From NCBI RefSeq assembly GCF_018457165.1, contig NZ_JAFMNX010000001.1:930001-994000 (forward strand): a stretch of 64,000 bases of DNA. Direction: 5' to 3'. Within the stretch, counting starts at the first letter, position 1. Every line of letters begins with the position of its first letter. Source of the DNA: Tianweitania aestuarii (GTDB lineage Bacteria > Pseudomonadota > Alphaproteobacteria > Rhizobiales > Rhizobiaceae). Of the stretch, positions 55,405-64,000 are shown piece after piece. The notes below the pieces were generated by a model. That model was not told the origin of the DNA, did no database searches, and saw only the letters and a list, made by a program, of their open reading frames with translations. Position numbers and translations under genes: made by a program.

Positions 55405-56664
55405 ATGAGGCGCGTCGTCGTCACAGGCATGGGCCTCGTGACTCCCTTTGGCTCGGGTGTCGAGCATAGCTGGAAGTCCATTCTCGCGTCCAAGAGCGCG
55501 ATCAGGAAGATCGATCACTTCCAGACCGACGATCTGCCTTGCAAGATCGCGGCGACCATCCCGCGTGGTGATGGTACGAACGGTACCTTCAATCCCGAAG
55601 CGTATCTGGAGCCCAAAGAGCTTCGCAAGATCGCAGATTTCATTCTTTACGGTATCGCGGCTGCTGATGAAGCGCTGAACGATGCCGGCTGGCATCCGCA
55701 AAACGAAGCGGATCGTTGCGCCACCGGCGTGATGATCGGCTCGGGCATCGGTGGCCTCGGCGGGATCGCCGAAAACGCTCTGATCCTGCAGGAAAAGGGC
55801 CCGCGTCGCGTCAGCCCGTTCTTTATCCCGGGCAACATCATCAATCTCGTATCCGGCCAGGTTTCGATCCGCCATGGATTGAAGGGGCCGAACCACGCTG
55901 TTGTTACCGCCTGTTCCACGGGTGCCCATGCCATTGGCGACGCATCGCGCCTGATCCAGTTCGGCGATGCCGACGTAATGGTTGCTGGCGGTGCCGAATC
56001 GCCTGTGATCCGGCTTTCGATCGCCGGCTTCTCGGCAACGCGCGCCCTGTCCACCAGCTTCAACGACACGCCTGAAAAAGCGTCGCGTCCCTATGATCGC
56101 GACCGCGATGGCTTCGTGATGGGCGAGGGCGCAGGCGTCGTTGTTCTGGAAGAGCTGGAACATGCCAAAGCACGCGGCGCAAAGATTTATGCCGAGGTGG
56201 TCGGTTACGGCCTGACAGGCGATGCCTACCACATCACCGCACCGTCGGAAGACGGCGATGGCGCCTTCCGCTGCATGAGCGCGGCTCTCAAGCGCGCCAA
56301 TCTGGCGCCGAGCGATATCGACTACATCAACGCCCATGGCACCTCGACCATGGCGGACACGATCGAACTCGGCGCTGTAGAGCGTCTGGTCGGCGATGCG
56401 GCATCGAAGATCTCGATGTCGTCAACCAAGTCGGCGATCGGCCATCTTCTGGGTGCGGCCGGTTCGGTTGAAGCGATCTTCTCGATGCTCGCCATGCGCG
56501 ACAACATTGCCCCGCCCACGCTGAACCTCGACAATCCATCGGTCGAGACCGCCGTGGATCTCGTGCCGCACAAGCCGCGCGAGCGGCAGATCGATGTGGC
56601 GCTGTCGAACTCGTTCGGCTTCGGTGGCACCAACGCATCCCTGGTGATGCAACGCTACGTCTAA
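55405..56664 (+). CDS. fabF: 3-oxoacyl-[acyl-carrier-protein] synthase II
   Basis: FabF elongates acyl-ACP by condensation with malonyl-ACP. The 419-aa protein has the Cys-His-His triad: Cys170 in VVTACSTGAHAIG, His in INAHGTSTMADTIE, and His in KSAIGHLLGAAGSVEA, with the C-terminal FGFGGTNASL. A strong AGGAGG precedes the ATG at 55405. It ends at a terminator that overlaps its stop codon. Confidence 0.96.
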   Translation: MRRVVVTGMGLVTPFGSGVEHSWKSILASKSAIRKIDHFQTDDLPCKIAATIPRGDGTNGTFNPEAYLEPKELRKIADFILYGIAAADEALNDAGWHPQNEADRCATGVMIGSGIGGLGGIAENALILQEKGPRRVSPFFIPGNIINLVSGQVSIRHGLKGPNHAVVTACSTGAHAIGDASRLIQFGDADVMVAGGAESPVIRLSIAGFSATRALSTSFNDTPEKASRPYDRDRDGFVMGEGAGVVVLEELEHAKARGAKIYAEVVGYGLTGDAYHITAPSEDGDGAFRCMSAALKRANLAPSDIDYINAHGTSTMADTIELGAVERLVGDAASKISMSSTKSAIGHLLGAAGSVEAIFSMLAMRDNIAPPTLNLDNPSVETAVDLVPHKPRERQIDVALSNSFGFGGTNASLVMQRYV

Positions 56665-56687
56665 ACGGGGGACACGCCCCGTTTCTT
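56663..56687 (+). terminator. Rho-independent terminator after fabF
   Basis: AAACGGGG (56663-56670) pairs with CCCCGTTT (56677-56684) around a 6-base loop, followed by CTT. The left arm begins within the TAA stop codon. Confidence 0.65.
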
Positions 56688-56771
56688 ACAGGCTCGACCG
56701 CATGAGTTGCGATTTCCGCCATATTCGGCGGTAGATTGAGCCTATTCTGCCAAGGAGCACGTCGCGACACG

Positions 56772-57950
56772 ATGAGCATGGATCCCCACGATCAGCCACC
56801 TGCCGCCGAGCCGCAGCCAAGCCGGCCAATCGTGCCGAAATCGGCCAAAGGTGCGCTTCGGCCTGAACGCGGTGTGGCGCCTCCGCGCCGCTCCCGCCGC
56901 TCACGCAGCCAGTTCGTGGTGTTCCTGAATTTCATCGTCGCCTGCCTGGTTCTCGTTGCCGTGGGCGGTCTGGTTGTGGCCTGGCTCGGCAAATCGATGT
57001 TTGAGGGTCCGGGTCCGGCCCAGCACACCGAGCTGGTGATGATCCGTCCGAATTCGAGCAGCGCAACGATCGCCGACACGCTGGAACGTGCCGGCGTCAT
57101 CAACGATGCGCGTGTGTTTCGCATCGGCCTGCGGGTCAATGGAGCGGATAACCGGCTGAAGGCTGGCGAATACGAGATCAAAGCCGGCGCTTCGATGCGC
57201 GACATCATGGAACTGTTGGAAAGCGGCAAGTCGGTGCTCGCTTCGCTCACCATCCCCGAGGGGCTGACCGTGCAGCAGGCCTTCCAGCGCATTGCCGAAA
57301 ACGATGCGCTGAGCGGTGACATGCCAAGTGAGATGCCGCCCGAAGGTGGGCTGCTTGCCGAGACCGAGCGTTTCACGCGCGGCATGCAACGCCAGGCGCT
57401 GATCGACAAGCTGGTTGCTCGCCAGAAGGAACTGGTAGACACGATCTGGGAACGCCGCCAGCCCGATCTTCCGATCAACACGAAGGAGGAGTTCGTGACG
57501 CTAGCCTCCATCGTGGAGAAGGAAACGGCAGTCGCTGACGAGCGCCCGCGCATTGCAGGCGTGTTCATGAACCGCCTTCGCAAGAGCATGCGGCTGCAGT
57601 CCGATCCGACCATAGTGTATGGACTTTTCGGCGGCGCGGGTAAGCCTGCGGATCGCGCGATCTACCGTTCCGATATCGAGAAAACCACGCCATACAACAC
57701 GTATCGGATCGATGGACTTCCTCCAACGCCGATCGCCATTCCCGGCCAGGCAGCACTCGAAGCGGTGGCGAACCCGTCGCAAACCAACGAGTTGTACTTC
57801 GTGGCCGATGGCACCGGCGGACACGTTTTCTCCAAAACGCTGGCCGAGCATAACGACAACGTGGCTCGTTGGCGCAAATTCCGCCGGGAACAGGCACAGA
57901 ATGCCGGTCAGTCCGCTACCGAAGCGGAAGAAACGCTCCCCGTCGAATGA
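56772..57950 (+). CDS. mltG: Endolytic murein transglycosylase MltG
   Basis: MltG cleaves nascent glycan strands at the inner membrane and helps end their elongation. The 392-aa protein has a basic cytoplasmic N-terminus, one membrane segment (about 55-78, FVVFLNFIVACLVLVAVGGLVVAWL), a LysM-like part with AGEYEIKAGASMRDIMELLESG, and the catalytic YceG domain with Glu249 in LASIVEKETA and IYGLFGG/LPPTPIAIPG motifs. AAGGAG lies 14 bases from the ATG at 56772, a little far; the ATG at 56778 and a TTG at 56736 are alternatives. It is coupled to yicC by ATGA. Confidence 0.92.
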   Translation: MSMDPHDQPPAAEPQPSRPIVPKSAKGALRPERGVAPPRRSRRSRSQFVVFLNFIVACLVLVAVGGLVVAWLGKSMFEGPGPAQHTELVMIRPNSSSATIADTLERAGVINDARVFRIGLRVNGADNRLKAGEYEIKAGASMRDIMELLESGKSVLASLTIPEGLTVQQAFQRIAENDALSGDMPSEMPPEGGLLAETERFTRGMQRQALIDKLVARQKELVDTIWERRQPDLPINTKEEFVTLASIVEKETAVADERPRIAGVFMNRLRKSMRLQSDPTIVYGLFGGAGKPADRAIYRSDIEKTTPYNTYRIDGLPPTPIAIPGQAALEAVANPSQTNELYFVADGTGGHVFSKTLAEHNDNVARWRKFRREQAQNAGQSATEAEETLPVE

Positions 57951-58873
57951 CGGTCTCGGATAGCCGTTCCAGCACACGATCGCCCGGCGGACTGCAAAGC
58001 ATGACCGGCTTTGCGCGGGCATCAGCCACGCATGATGGCACGGCCATCGCCTGGGAGTTGAAGTCCGTCAACGGCAAGACGCTGGAAGCACGGCTGCGCT
58101 TGGCGCCTGGCTTCGAGCGTCTGGAGCAAGCGGCCCGCCAAGCGCTGCAGCGTCGCTTTGCACGCGGAAACATCCAAGGCCAGCTGACGATCTCGCGCCA
58201 GACGCTGCAAACGCCGCCACGGATCAACGAAGCTTTCCTGCGCGAGCTGGCTGCTCATGCCAAGCGCATCGAAGATCAGTTCGGCGCGGCACCGGCGACT
58301 TCGGCACAGCTTCTCGCGTTGCGCGGTGTTCTGGAAGTTTCCGATGCTGTGGAAAGCGAAGACGGGCGCACCGCACTCGATGCTGCGATTCTCCTCGCGC
58401 TCGATGAAGCGGTCGATGCGATGGAACAGGCGAGGCGCAGCGAAGGCGAGGCGCTTTTTGGCATTCTCGCTGAGCATATCGACCACATCCAAACGTTGAC
58501 GCAGCGCGTCCAAACAGACCCGTCGCGCGACCCTTCGGTGATCCGAGCCCGGTTGGCTGAACAGGTCCGGTTGCTGATGGACAGCAATGTCGGGCTGGAC
58601 GAGGCGCGCCTCAACATGGAAGCGGCGCTGCTGGCAACCAAGGCGGACATCCGCGAGGAGATCGACCGCCTCACCACACACGTTGCCGCCGCCCGCCAGC
58701 TTTTGGCCGCCGGCGGACCGATCGGCCGCAAGCTCGATTTTCTTGCGCAGGAATTCAATCGCGAATCGAACACGCTTTGCTCAAAGTCGAACGCCGCATC
58801 TGTGACGGCGATCGGATTGGAACTGAAGGTCGTGATAGACCAGTTCCGCGAGCAGGTTCAGAATCTGGAGTAG
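57947..58873 (+). CDS. yicC: YicC family endoribonuclease
   Basis: YicC proteins are endoribonucleases, reported to act on RNA including small regulatory RNA. The 308-aa protein has the conserved N-terminus SMTGFARA, WELKSVNGKTLEARLRL, and the C-terminal signature IGRKLDFLAQEFNRESNTLCSKSN. The ATG at 57947 overlaps the mltG stop. An internal ATG (58001, MTGFARA) matches the start of shorter homologues and could be the true start. gmk follows 3 bases later, as is common. Confidence 0.92.
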   Translation: MTVSDSRSSTRSPGGLQSMTGFARASATHDGTAIAWELKSVNGKTLEARLRLAPGFERLEQAARQALQRRFARGNIQGQLTISRQTLQTPPRINEAFLRELAAHAKRIEDQFGAAPATSAQLLALRGVLEVSDAVESEDGRTALDAAILLALDEAVDAMEQARRSEGEALFGILAEHIDHIQTLTQRVQTDPSRDPSVIRARLAEQVRLLMDSNVGLDEARLNMEAALLATKADIREEIDRLTTHVAAARQLLAAGGPIGRKLDFLAQEFNRESNTLCSKSNAASVTAIGLELKVVIDQFREQVQNLE

Positions 58874-58876
58874 ATC

Positions 58877-59533
58877 ATGCGGACGGATACGCCGTCGAAC
58901 ACCATCCGTCGTCGTGGCGTGATGCTGGTACTCTCGTCGCCATCAGGCGCGGGTAAATCGACCATCGCGCGCATTCTGCTGGAGCAGCACGAGTTCGAGC
59001 TGTCCGTGAGCGTAACCACGCGTGCGCGTCGCGCGAGCGAAGTGGAAGGCGTGCATTACCGCTTTATCTCGCGCCGTGAGTTCGAGAGCCTGCGCGATGA
59101 CGACGAGCTTCTCGAATGGGCTGAAGTCCATGGCAATTACTACGGTACGCCGCGCGATGCCGTGGAAAAGGCGATGTCGGAAGGTCGCGACATGCTGTTC
59201 GACATCGACTGGCAGGGAGCGCAACAGCTGCGCGAAAAGATGGATGCCGACCTCGTGTCCATCTTCATTCTTCCGCCTTCCATGGCGGAACTTCGCACAA
59301 GGCTGAAGCGGCGCGCCGAGGATTCGGACGACATCATCGAGACACGGCTCGAGAATGCCAAGGTCGAGATCGAACGCTGGCGCGACTATGATTACGTCGT
59401 CGTCAACGAGGATCTGAACAAGGCCTTCGATGAGGTGAAGTCGATCGTGACCGCCGAGCGCCTACGGCGGCATCGCCGCTGGTCAGGTATGCATGGTTTC
59501 GTCAGCGATCTTCTGGCCGAGAATATCGCCTGA
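58877..59533 (+). CDS. gmk: Guanylate kinase
   Basis: Gmk phosphorylates GMP to GDP. The 218-aa protein has the P-loop [10 protein letters not shown], the GMP-binding segment [26 protein letters not shown], and [10 protein letters not shown]. It follows yicC closely and converges with rsmA, with 7 bases between the stop codons. Confidence 0.96.
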   Translation: MRTDTPSNTIRRRGVMLVLSSPSGAGKSTIARILLEQHEFELSVSVTTRARRASEVEGVHYRFISRREFESLRDDDELLEWAEVHGNYYGTPRDAVEKAMSEGRDMLFDIDWQGAQQLREKMDADLVSIFILPPSMAELRTRLKRRAEDSDDIIETRLENAKVEIERWRDYDYVVVNEDLNKAFDEVKSIVTAERLRRHRRWSGMHGFVSDLLAENIA

Positions 59534-59540
59534 GGCACGC

Positions 59541-60362
59541 CTAAGCGACCGCGTTCGCCAGCCGAACGAACTCTTCGATCTCCAGCGTTTCGGCGCGGCG
59601 CGTCGGGTCGATCTCGGCGCGCTGCAACAGAGCTTCGCCACCCAGGGCCTTCAGGCTTTGCCGCAGCATCTTGCGGCGCTGGCCGAAGGCAGCCTGTGTC
59701 ACGCGCTCAAGCATGCGCAGGTTCACAGCTAAGGGTGCTGGGCGCGGCACGAGGTGAACCACGGAAGAGGTGACCTTCGGCGGCGGCGTGAAGGCCTGCG
59801 CGGGCACGTCGAAGGCGATCCGCGCTTCCGTTCGCCAGCCAGCCAGCACGGCCAGTCGGCCAAAAGCGTCGTCACCAGGATGGGCTACGATCCGCTCCGC
59901 CACTTCGCGCTGAAACATCAGCGCCATGCTCTCGTAGAATGGCGGCCAAGGCTCCACCGTGAGCCAGCGGATCAGAAGTTCTGTGCCGATATTGTAGGGG
60001 AGGTTGGCGATGATGCGCACACGCGAGCGGCCTTCCGCCAACGCGGCGAAGTCGGTTGCCATCGCATCGCCTGGGATCACGGTCAGGCGCCCGGGATAGT
60101 GTGCGGAGATTTCGGCAAGAATAGCGAGACAACGCTCGTCACGCTCGATTGCAATGACTTCTGCGCCTTGCGCAAGCAGCGCGCGCGTCAGGCCGCCCGG
60201 ACCTGGGCCGACCTCGATGACCGTGACGCCTTCAAGCGGCCCGGCAACCCGCGCGATCTTGGCGGTGAGATTGAGATCGAACAGAAAGTTCTGGCCGAGC
60301 GCCTTCTTGGCGAAAAGTCCGTGGCGTTCGACAACCGCGCGGAGCGGGGGAAGGTCTTCCAT
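59541..60362 (-). CDS. rsmA: 16S rRNA (adenine(1518)-N(6)/adenine(1519)-N(6))-dimethyltransferase
   Basis: RsmA (KsgA) dimethylates two adjacent adenines in helix 45 of 16S rRNA late in 30S assembly. The 273-aa protein has the SAM-binding motifs [11 protein letters not shown] and [16 protein letters not shown], the catalytic [10 protein letters not shown], and a C-terminal helical domain. It follows the SurA-like gene by 30 bases. In several related genomes pdxA lies between these two genes; here it does not. Confidence 0.96.
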   Translation of the reverse strand: MEDLPPLRAVVERHGLFAKKALGQNFLFDLNLTAKIARVAGPLEGVTVIEVGPGPGGLTRALLAQGAEVIAIERDERCLAILAEISAHYPGRLTVIPGDAMATDFAALAEGRSRVRIIANLPYNIGTELLIRWLTVEPWPPFYESMALMFQREVAERIVAHPGDDAFGRLAVLAGWRTEARIAFDVPAQAFTPPPKVTSSVVHLVPRPAPLAVNLRMLERVTQAAFGQRRKMLRQSLKALGGEALLQRAEIDPTRRAETLEIEEFVRLANAVA

Positions 60363-60392
60363 CAGCGTGCGATCAAGCGTCAGACCACAGGC

Positions 60393-61319
60393 CTAACGCT
60401 TGACGATCTGCCCGCGCTTGTGAAGCTCTTCGGTATACTTCTTGCTGAGTTCCGCGGCACCTTCGCTCTTGTCGGCGTCTTCTGCGCCAAAGACCATGCG
60501 TGCGACGCGATCGTTCGACACTTCGCGCTGAGAGCAAACGCCGATGAATTCGATGCCGCGAGCGGTTTCCTTGACGCCCGTCGCCCCGCCGGCTTTCGTG
60601 GTCTTGATCTGATCGGCCCATTCGGTCGGCAGTTCTGGCTCAAGAACACGGCCGAGATCGCGAACGGTGACGTCGATCAAGCCCTTGGCGAATGTACGTG
60701 TGCTGTCGCAGCCGTTGAAGCGCGCGCGCATGGCCTCGGCTTCGCGCTTGCGCTTGCCGAGAATTGAGCTGCGATCCGCAGCCGGCACCACGAAGATCAC
60801 CTGCTGCAGGAGATATTCGGTGGCCGAAGGCTTGCGGCCTTCCTTCATCATGCGCTGAACGACATCCTGTTCGCTCAAGCGGTTTTCCGACCGCGCACGC
60901 ATGCCAAGAGCCTGGCCCCAGCCCATCTGGACCCGCATATATTCGCGGAAATGCGCTTTTGTGACGCCAGCCTTGTTTAGGATCTCATCCATCTGCGCAG
61001 GGCTTAGCTTGTTGGATTCAGCAAAGCGCTTGTAGGAGTCGTCGAGCTGCGTATCGGTGACATTGACCTTGATGCGCGCCAATTCCTGGCTGCGCAGAAC
61101 CTGATCCACCATGTCGGTGCCAGCTTCGCTCGGATTGCGCTTCTGCAGCCGCAAGAAGGCGGCGCGCCGGTCTATGTCGTAGCTGGTGATCGCCTGCTTG
61201 TTGACGATGTACCTGACTTCGCTTGCCTGTGCCGGCACGGTAAAGGCGAGGGGTGCTGCTGCCGAAAGCAGGGCAACCGCAAAAAGAGGAGCGGCTAGCT
61301 TCTTGATGAAAGGCGTCAT
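60393..61319 (-). CDS. surA: SurA-like periplasmic chaperone / peptidylprolyl isomerase
   Basis: SurA helps outer-membrane proteins, including LptD, reach the Bam complex. The 308-aa protein has a signal peptide (MTPFIKKLAAPLFAVALLSAA..., QA cleavage) and the SurA N-terminal domain (VRYIVNKQAITSYDIDRRAAFLRLQKRN, LDDSYKRFAESNKLSPAQMDEILNKAG). What follows (YLLQQVIFVVPAADR) looks like a single, diverged parvulin-type region, shorter than the two in E. coli. It is placed directly after lptD, its likely client. Confidence 0.87.
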   Translation of the reverse strand: MTPFIKKLAAPLFAVALLSAAAPLAFTVPAQASEVRYIVNKQAITSYDIDRRAAFLRLQKRNPSEAGTDMVDQVLRSQELARIKVNVTDTQLDDSYKRFAESNKLSPAQMDEILNKAGVTKAHFREYMRVQMGWGQALGMRARSENRLSEQDVVQRMMKEGRKPSATEYLLQQVIFVVPAADRSSILGKRKREAEAMRARFNGCDSTRTFAKGLIDVTVRDLGRVLEPELPTEWADQIKTTKAGGATGVKETARGIEFIGVCSQREVSNDRVARMVFGAEDADKSEGAAELSKKYTEELHKRGQIVKR

Positions 61320-61419
61320 GAAGTGGGCCTCTTGGGTCTGGATCGCGCTTGTTAACCGCGCTCGTGCCGGTTCAAAGCGGCAAAACGATGACTGCGTTCG
61401 GCCCTCTCTTAACCTTGAT

Positions 61420-61442
61420 CAAGCGGTTCCTGCAACCGCTTG
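61420..61442 (-). other. Hairpin between lptD and surA
   Basis: CAAGCGGTT (61420-61428) and AACCGCTTG (61434-61442) form a perfect 9-bp stem with a 5-base loop, about 18 bases after the lptD stop. There is no T-run, so it is more likely an mRNA-end structure than a terminator. Confidence 0.45.
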
Positions 61443-61460
61443 GACAAAGGCGCTCGGCGG

Positions 61461-63848
61461 CTAGTTGAGACCGCCGCGATTGACCTTGCCGAAATCGCCG
61501 ATGGTGCGGAAGGTCAGATTGAAGCCGACGCCACGTTCCACATCATCAGGATTGTCGATTTCACGGGTCTCGTTCAAAGCGAGTGCAAAGGTGAAGCACT
61601 CATCGTCGTAAGCGAAGCCGATGGAATCACGCACCACCACTTCCGACTGGAAATCGTAGATCGCCGATCCGAATACGGACCAGTTCTCGGCCACCTTGGC
61701 GCGAGCGCCGACTGTGACTTCGTGACGGTCTTCGGCAAAGCCGTAAAGCGGCTGCTTCTGGATGAAGGCGTATTGCGCCGTCACCGTCAACGGCGCGGTC
61801 GTATAGCCGAGCTTGACCTCGCCACGACGCATCTCGAACGAGTCTTCGTCAAACCGTCCACCGATCGCACCCGAGAAGCCGAGCGGGCTGCCGATGCCGA
61901 ACTGTGCGACGTAATCCGATCGATCGGTTTCGAGACCGGAATAGGCGCCGGCGCTGACGAGATCGGCAGTCGAATAGGAGTTCAAGCCAGCCAGGTGGTA
62001 GGATTGGCCGATGATTGCATTGGTTGTCCAGCCATTGCTGAACGTTCCGGAATAGCGGACGCCGAGATTGGCGCGTGTACCGCCTTCAACACGGTCATAG
62101 CCGGAGAACTTGTCGGTTTCGAACAAGGAGGTCGCGTCGAATACAAGGCTTTGGGCGTCTTCGTTGGGGATACCCAGCGTTCCGGCGTAGCGCTCATCCG
62201 GACGAACCAACAACTGCGCCATCGGCTCGATCACGTGCGAAGAACTGGCCATCGTGAAAAGCACGGGATAGCGAGCTTCGAGGCCAGCCGTTGCCATTCC
62301 GCGCCAATACTGGTCACGGATATCGGACGCCGCCGACTGCGCCTCGATGGCGGCAATCGTGTTGTCTTCGAAGCTTGTATAGATGCCGTCGCCGCGCACT
62401 TGCAACAGTGGCGTCAACGCCAATCCGCCAGGCGTGATCAGCGTGCGGCGCCACTCGGCCTGCGCTGTGGCGCGACCCGTGTTGCCGTCGATGCCGCGGA
62501 TGTTCTGGCCGTCGATGATGTTTGGTACGATACCCGGGAAATGCGGGTAGTCGTCGATCGCCAGCCGATCACGCGAGATGTTCTGCACGTTGATGTCGAT
62601 CGACAATTCGCCGCCAGCCACAGGCGTATCGGGGGTAACCGAATAATCGAAGCTCGGCAGAACCCACGGCTGCTTTTGCGAGACCGAGTCCGGATCGGAG
62701 TTCAAAACATCTTCCTGAACCTGGAACTTCATGGCCCGAAGGTCGAAGTAGTTCCGATCGTTCAAGCCGGTCAGGTAGACTTCCGAACGGTGCACGTAGC
62801 TCGCATAGCGATCAAGGCCGTAGGTGTAGGCAAAGTTCTTGTCGGTCTGCGCAAGAACGTCCCAACCGAAGGTCCAGCGCGGATTGATGCGGAACGCACC
62901 CGAGGTTGTCACTGCGCCGCGGAACTTCTCGTCACGGTCGACTGTGTTTTCGTCGAACGCATCGGGATTGGCCTGGTTGATGCCGGCCACCCGAAGGTTG
63001 AACGCGCCATTTTCAAAACGCTGGCGCCATTCGGCCTCGCCCATGAAGCCCTGACGCGTGTAGCCGCGCGGCGTAATGGTCAGATCGTAGCTCGGATTGA
63101 GGGCAACATAGTACGGAACGGCCGCACTGAAGCCGAGTTCGTCCTTGTAGCCGAAGGTAGGGAACAGAAAACCGCTCTTCTGTTTAACCGTCGGATCAGC
63201 GACCTCGAAGGCGGGCAGATAGGCGATCGGGAAGCCGAACATTTCGAAGCGGGCGCGCTCGAAACGAACAACCTTGGTCTGGCCGTTCCAGATGATCTTC
63301 TGCGCCTTGACGCGCCAGATCGGCGGCTTCTCGGGCTTTTCTTCGCAGGGCTCGCAAGCGGTGTAAACGCCCTGGTTGAAGGTCGTCACCACGCCGTCGC
63401 GCCGCTCGGCGCTTTCGGCAGCGAAGTAGGTCTTGTCTGGCGTTTCGATGCGCAACGCATTCACGAAGCCGTCGCGGAAGTCGTCCGTGACGTCGATGCG
63501 ATCGGAATAAATGATGTTGCCGCTTTGATCGATCGCCTGAACGTTGCCGCTAGCAACCAAGCGACCGGTGGCGCGATTGTAAGCAACACGCTGCGCCACA
63601 ACACGATTGTTGTTGTAGTCGATCTGAACGCCGCCGACGGCTGTTACCGTCTGCGCATCGTTGTCGTAAACCAGCGTATCGGCTTCGAGCAGCATCTGCC
63701 CGCCTTCCGGAATCCGGTCGCGGACAGCGGTCTCTTCCACCGTCTGAGCGGACGCCAGCGCAAGCGACGTTGCGGCCATGATACAGCCAAGCGCACTGGC
63801 GCTGAGAAGGCGCTTAAGGCGCGCCGAAGACACGGACGCGTCCCGCAC
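61461..63848 (-). CDS. lptD: LPS-assembly protein LptD
   Basis: LptD inserts lipopolysaccharide into the outer leaflet of the outer membrane. The 795-aa protein has a signal peptide (about 10-35), a periplasmic OstA/LptA-like beta-jellyroll (about 45-180, with MLLEADTLVYDNDAQTVTAVGGVQIDY), and the C-terminal barrel of alternating strands ending in FNLTFRTIGDFG. Two Cys in TACEPCEEKP may form disulfides. The GTG at 63848 overlaps the lptG stop (TAGTG); a GTG at 63833 is an alternative. A long open frame on the opposite strand is a compositional shadow. Confidence 0.93.
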   Translation of the reverse strand: MRDASVSSARLKRLLSASALGCIMAATSLALASAQTVEETAVRDRIPEGGQMLLEADTLVYDNDAQTVTAVGGVQIDYNNNRVVAQRVAYNRATGRLVASGNVQAIDQSGNIIYSDRIDVTDDFRDGFVNALRIETPDKTYFAAESAERRDGVVTTFNQGVYTACEPCEEKPEKPPIWRVKAQKIIWNGQTKVVRFERARFEMFGFPIAYLPAFEVADPTVKQKSGFLFPTFGYKDELGFSAAVPYYVALNPSYDLTITPRGYTRQGFMGEAEWRQRFENGAFNLRVAGINQANPDAFDENTVDRDEKFRGAVTTSGAFRINPRWTFGWDVLAQTDKNFAYTYGLDRYASYVHRSEVYLTGLNDRNYFDLRAMKFQVQEDVLNSDPDSVSQKQPWVLPSFDYSVTPDTPVAGGELSIDINVQNISRDRLAIDDYPHFPGIVPNIIDGQNIRGIDGNTGRATAQAEWRRTLITPGGLALTPLLQVRGDGIYTSFEDNTIAAIEAQSAASDIRDQYWRGMATAGLEARYPVLFTMASSSHVIEPMAQLLVRPDERYAGTLGIPNEDAQSLVFDATSLFETDKFSGYDRVEGGTRANLGVRYSGTFSNGWTTNAIIGQSYHLAGLNSYSTADLVSAGAYSGLETDRSDYVAQFGIGSPLGFSGAIGGRFDEDSFEMRRGEVKLGYTTAPLTVTAQYAFIQKQPLYGFAEDRHEVTVGARAKVAENWSVFGSAIYDFQSEVVVRDSIGFAYDDECFTFALALNETREIDNPDDVERGVGFNLTFRTIGDFGKVNRGGLN

Positions 63849-64000
63849 TAGCCGTCCTCTCGATGCAGCAAGAAAGTCACCCCGAAAAACATCGCAACTA
63901 CAACGGGTACCCAAGCCGCGATGACGGGGGGAACGATCCCCGCGCTCCCGAACGCCTTGACCAGGACCGACACGACATAAAGCAGAAAGCCGGCAAGGAT
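63848..64000 (-). CDS. lptG: LPS export permease LptG, C-terminal end (partial)
   Basis: The last 50 codons of a membrane protein run in from the window edge. The translated end (FLLYVVSVLVKAFGSAGIVPP, then WVPVVVAMFFGVTFLLHRED) matches the final membrane helix of the LptF/LptG permeases that pull lipopolysaccharide from the inner membrane. LptG rather than LptF is inferred because lptD follows directly. The gene continues beyond position 64000. Confidence 0.85.
   Translation of the reverse strand: MLAGFLLYVVSVLVKAFGSAGIVPPVIAAWVPVVVAMFFGVTFLLHREDG

Noticed and set aside
61440-63851. An 803-codon open frame on the plus strand opposite lptD
   Set aside because: It has no recognisable domain and runs antisense to a clear LptD. 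High G+C coding sequence often leaves the opposite frame open.

Overview
The window is a chromosomal segment of a Gram-negative alphaproteobacterium, most likely order Hyphomicrobiales (Rhizobiales), of roughly 60% G+C. The evidence is the gene order (rpoZ-rsh-pyrE-acpS-lepB-rnc-era-recO; rpsF-rpsR-rplI...dnaB-alr-radA-cvpA-purF; fabD-fabG-acpP-fabF-mltG-yicC-gmk against rsmA-surA-lptD-lptG), a single bifunctional Rsh instead of separate RelA and SpoT, and several small protein families typical of rhizobia and relatives. Genes are densely packed, often joined by ATGA, TGATG or TAGTG overlaps. I see no rRNA or tRNA gene, CRISPR array, insertion sequence, integrase or prophage gene. Species cannot be named from the sequence alone.

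Layout. 0.2-6.1 kb: soluble lytic transglycosylase, dapA, smpB, a small periplasmic TonB-C-like protein, a family-5-type uracil-DNA glycosylase, a NYN-domain protein, rpoZ. 6.2-12.8 kb: stringent-response and housekeeping run rsh, pyrE, acpS, lepB, rnc, era, recO. 12.8-20.9 kb: MFS transporter, MscS channel, HD hydrolase and YgfZ-like protein, a dihydroorotase-like amidohydrolase with an altered metal motif, three small conserved proteins, Nudix hydrolase, and the abasic-site protein SRAP/YedK. 20.9-28.7 kb: a 58-residue protein, a 400-base leader, the coupled run cysS-GFA protein-proline iminopeptidase-short ORF-cimA, two tandem RarD-like transporters, and a LOG-family protein. 28.8-34.1 kb: a LysM envelope protein, an ArsR repressor with a near-perfect palindrome on its start codon, the Atm1-type ABC exporter it probably controls, then psd and pssA for phosphatidylethanolamine synthesis. 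34.2-41.7 kb: a sorbitol/mannitol-type uptake and oxidation operon (binding protein, two permeases, ATPase, mannitol dehydrogenase, HAD phosphatase) behind a LysR gene. 41.8-43.3 kb: a DUF1127-like small protein, an SDR oxidoreductase, and a guanidine-II (mini-ykkC) riboswitch in front of an SMR guanidinium exporter. 43.4-52.8 kb: purF, cvpA, radA, alr, dnaB, cfa, rplI, rpsR, rpsF, all on the minus strand. 53.2-59.5 kb: fatty-acid synthesis genes, mltG, yicC, gmk. 59.5-64 kb: rsmA, surA-like, lptD and the 3' end of lptG, for ribosome maturation and outer-membrane assembly.

Most of the window is core genome. The items most worth a second look are the two-hairpin guanidine riboswitch with its exporter; the partial duplication of the cimA 5' end, which makes a 40-codon ORF coupled to both neighbours; the ArsR operator that overlaps the start codon of an apparently leaderless message; a possible Cys-codon leader ORF before cysS; and a dihydroorotase-like enzyme whose HxH metal motif reads QxH.
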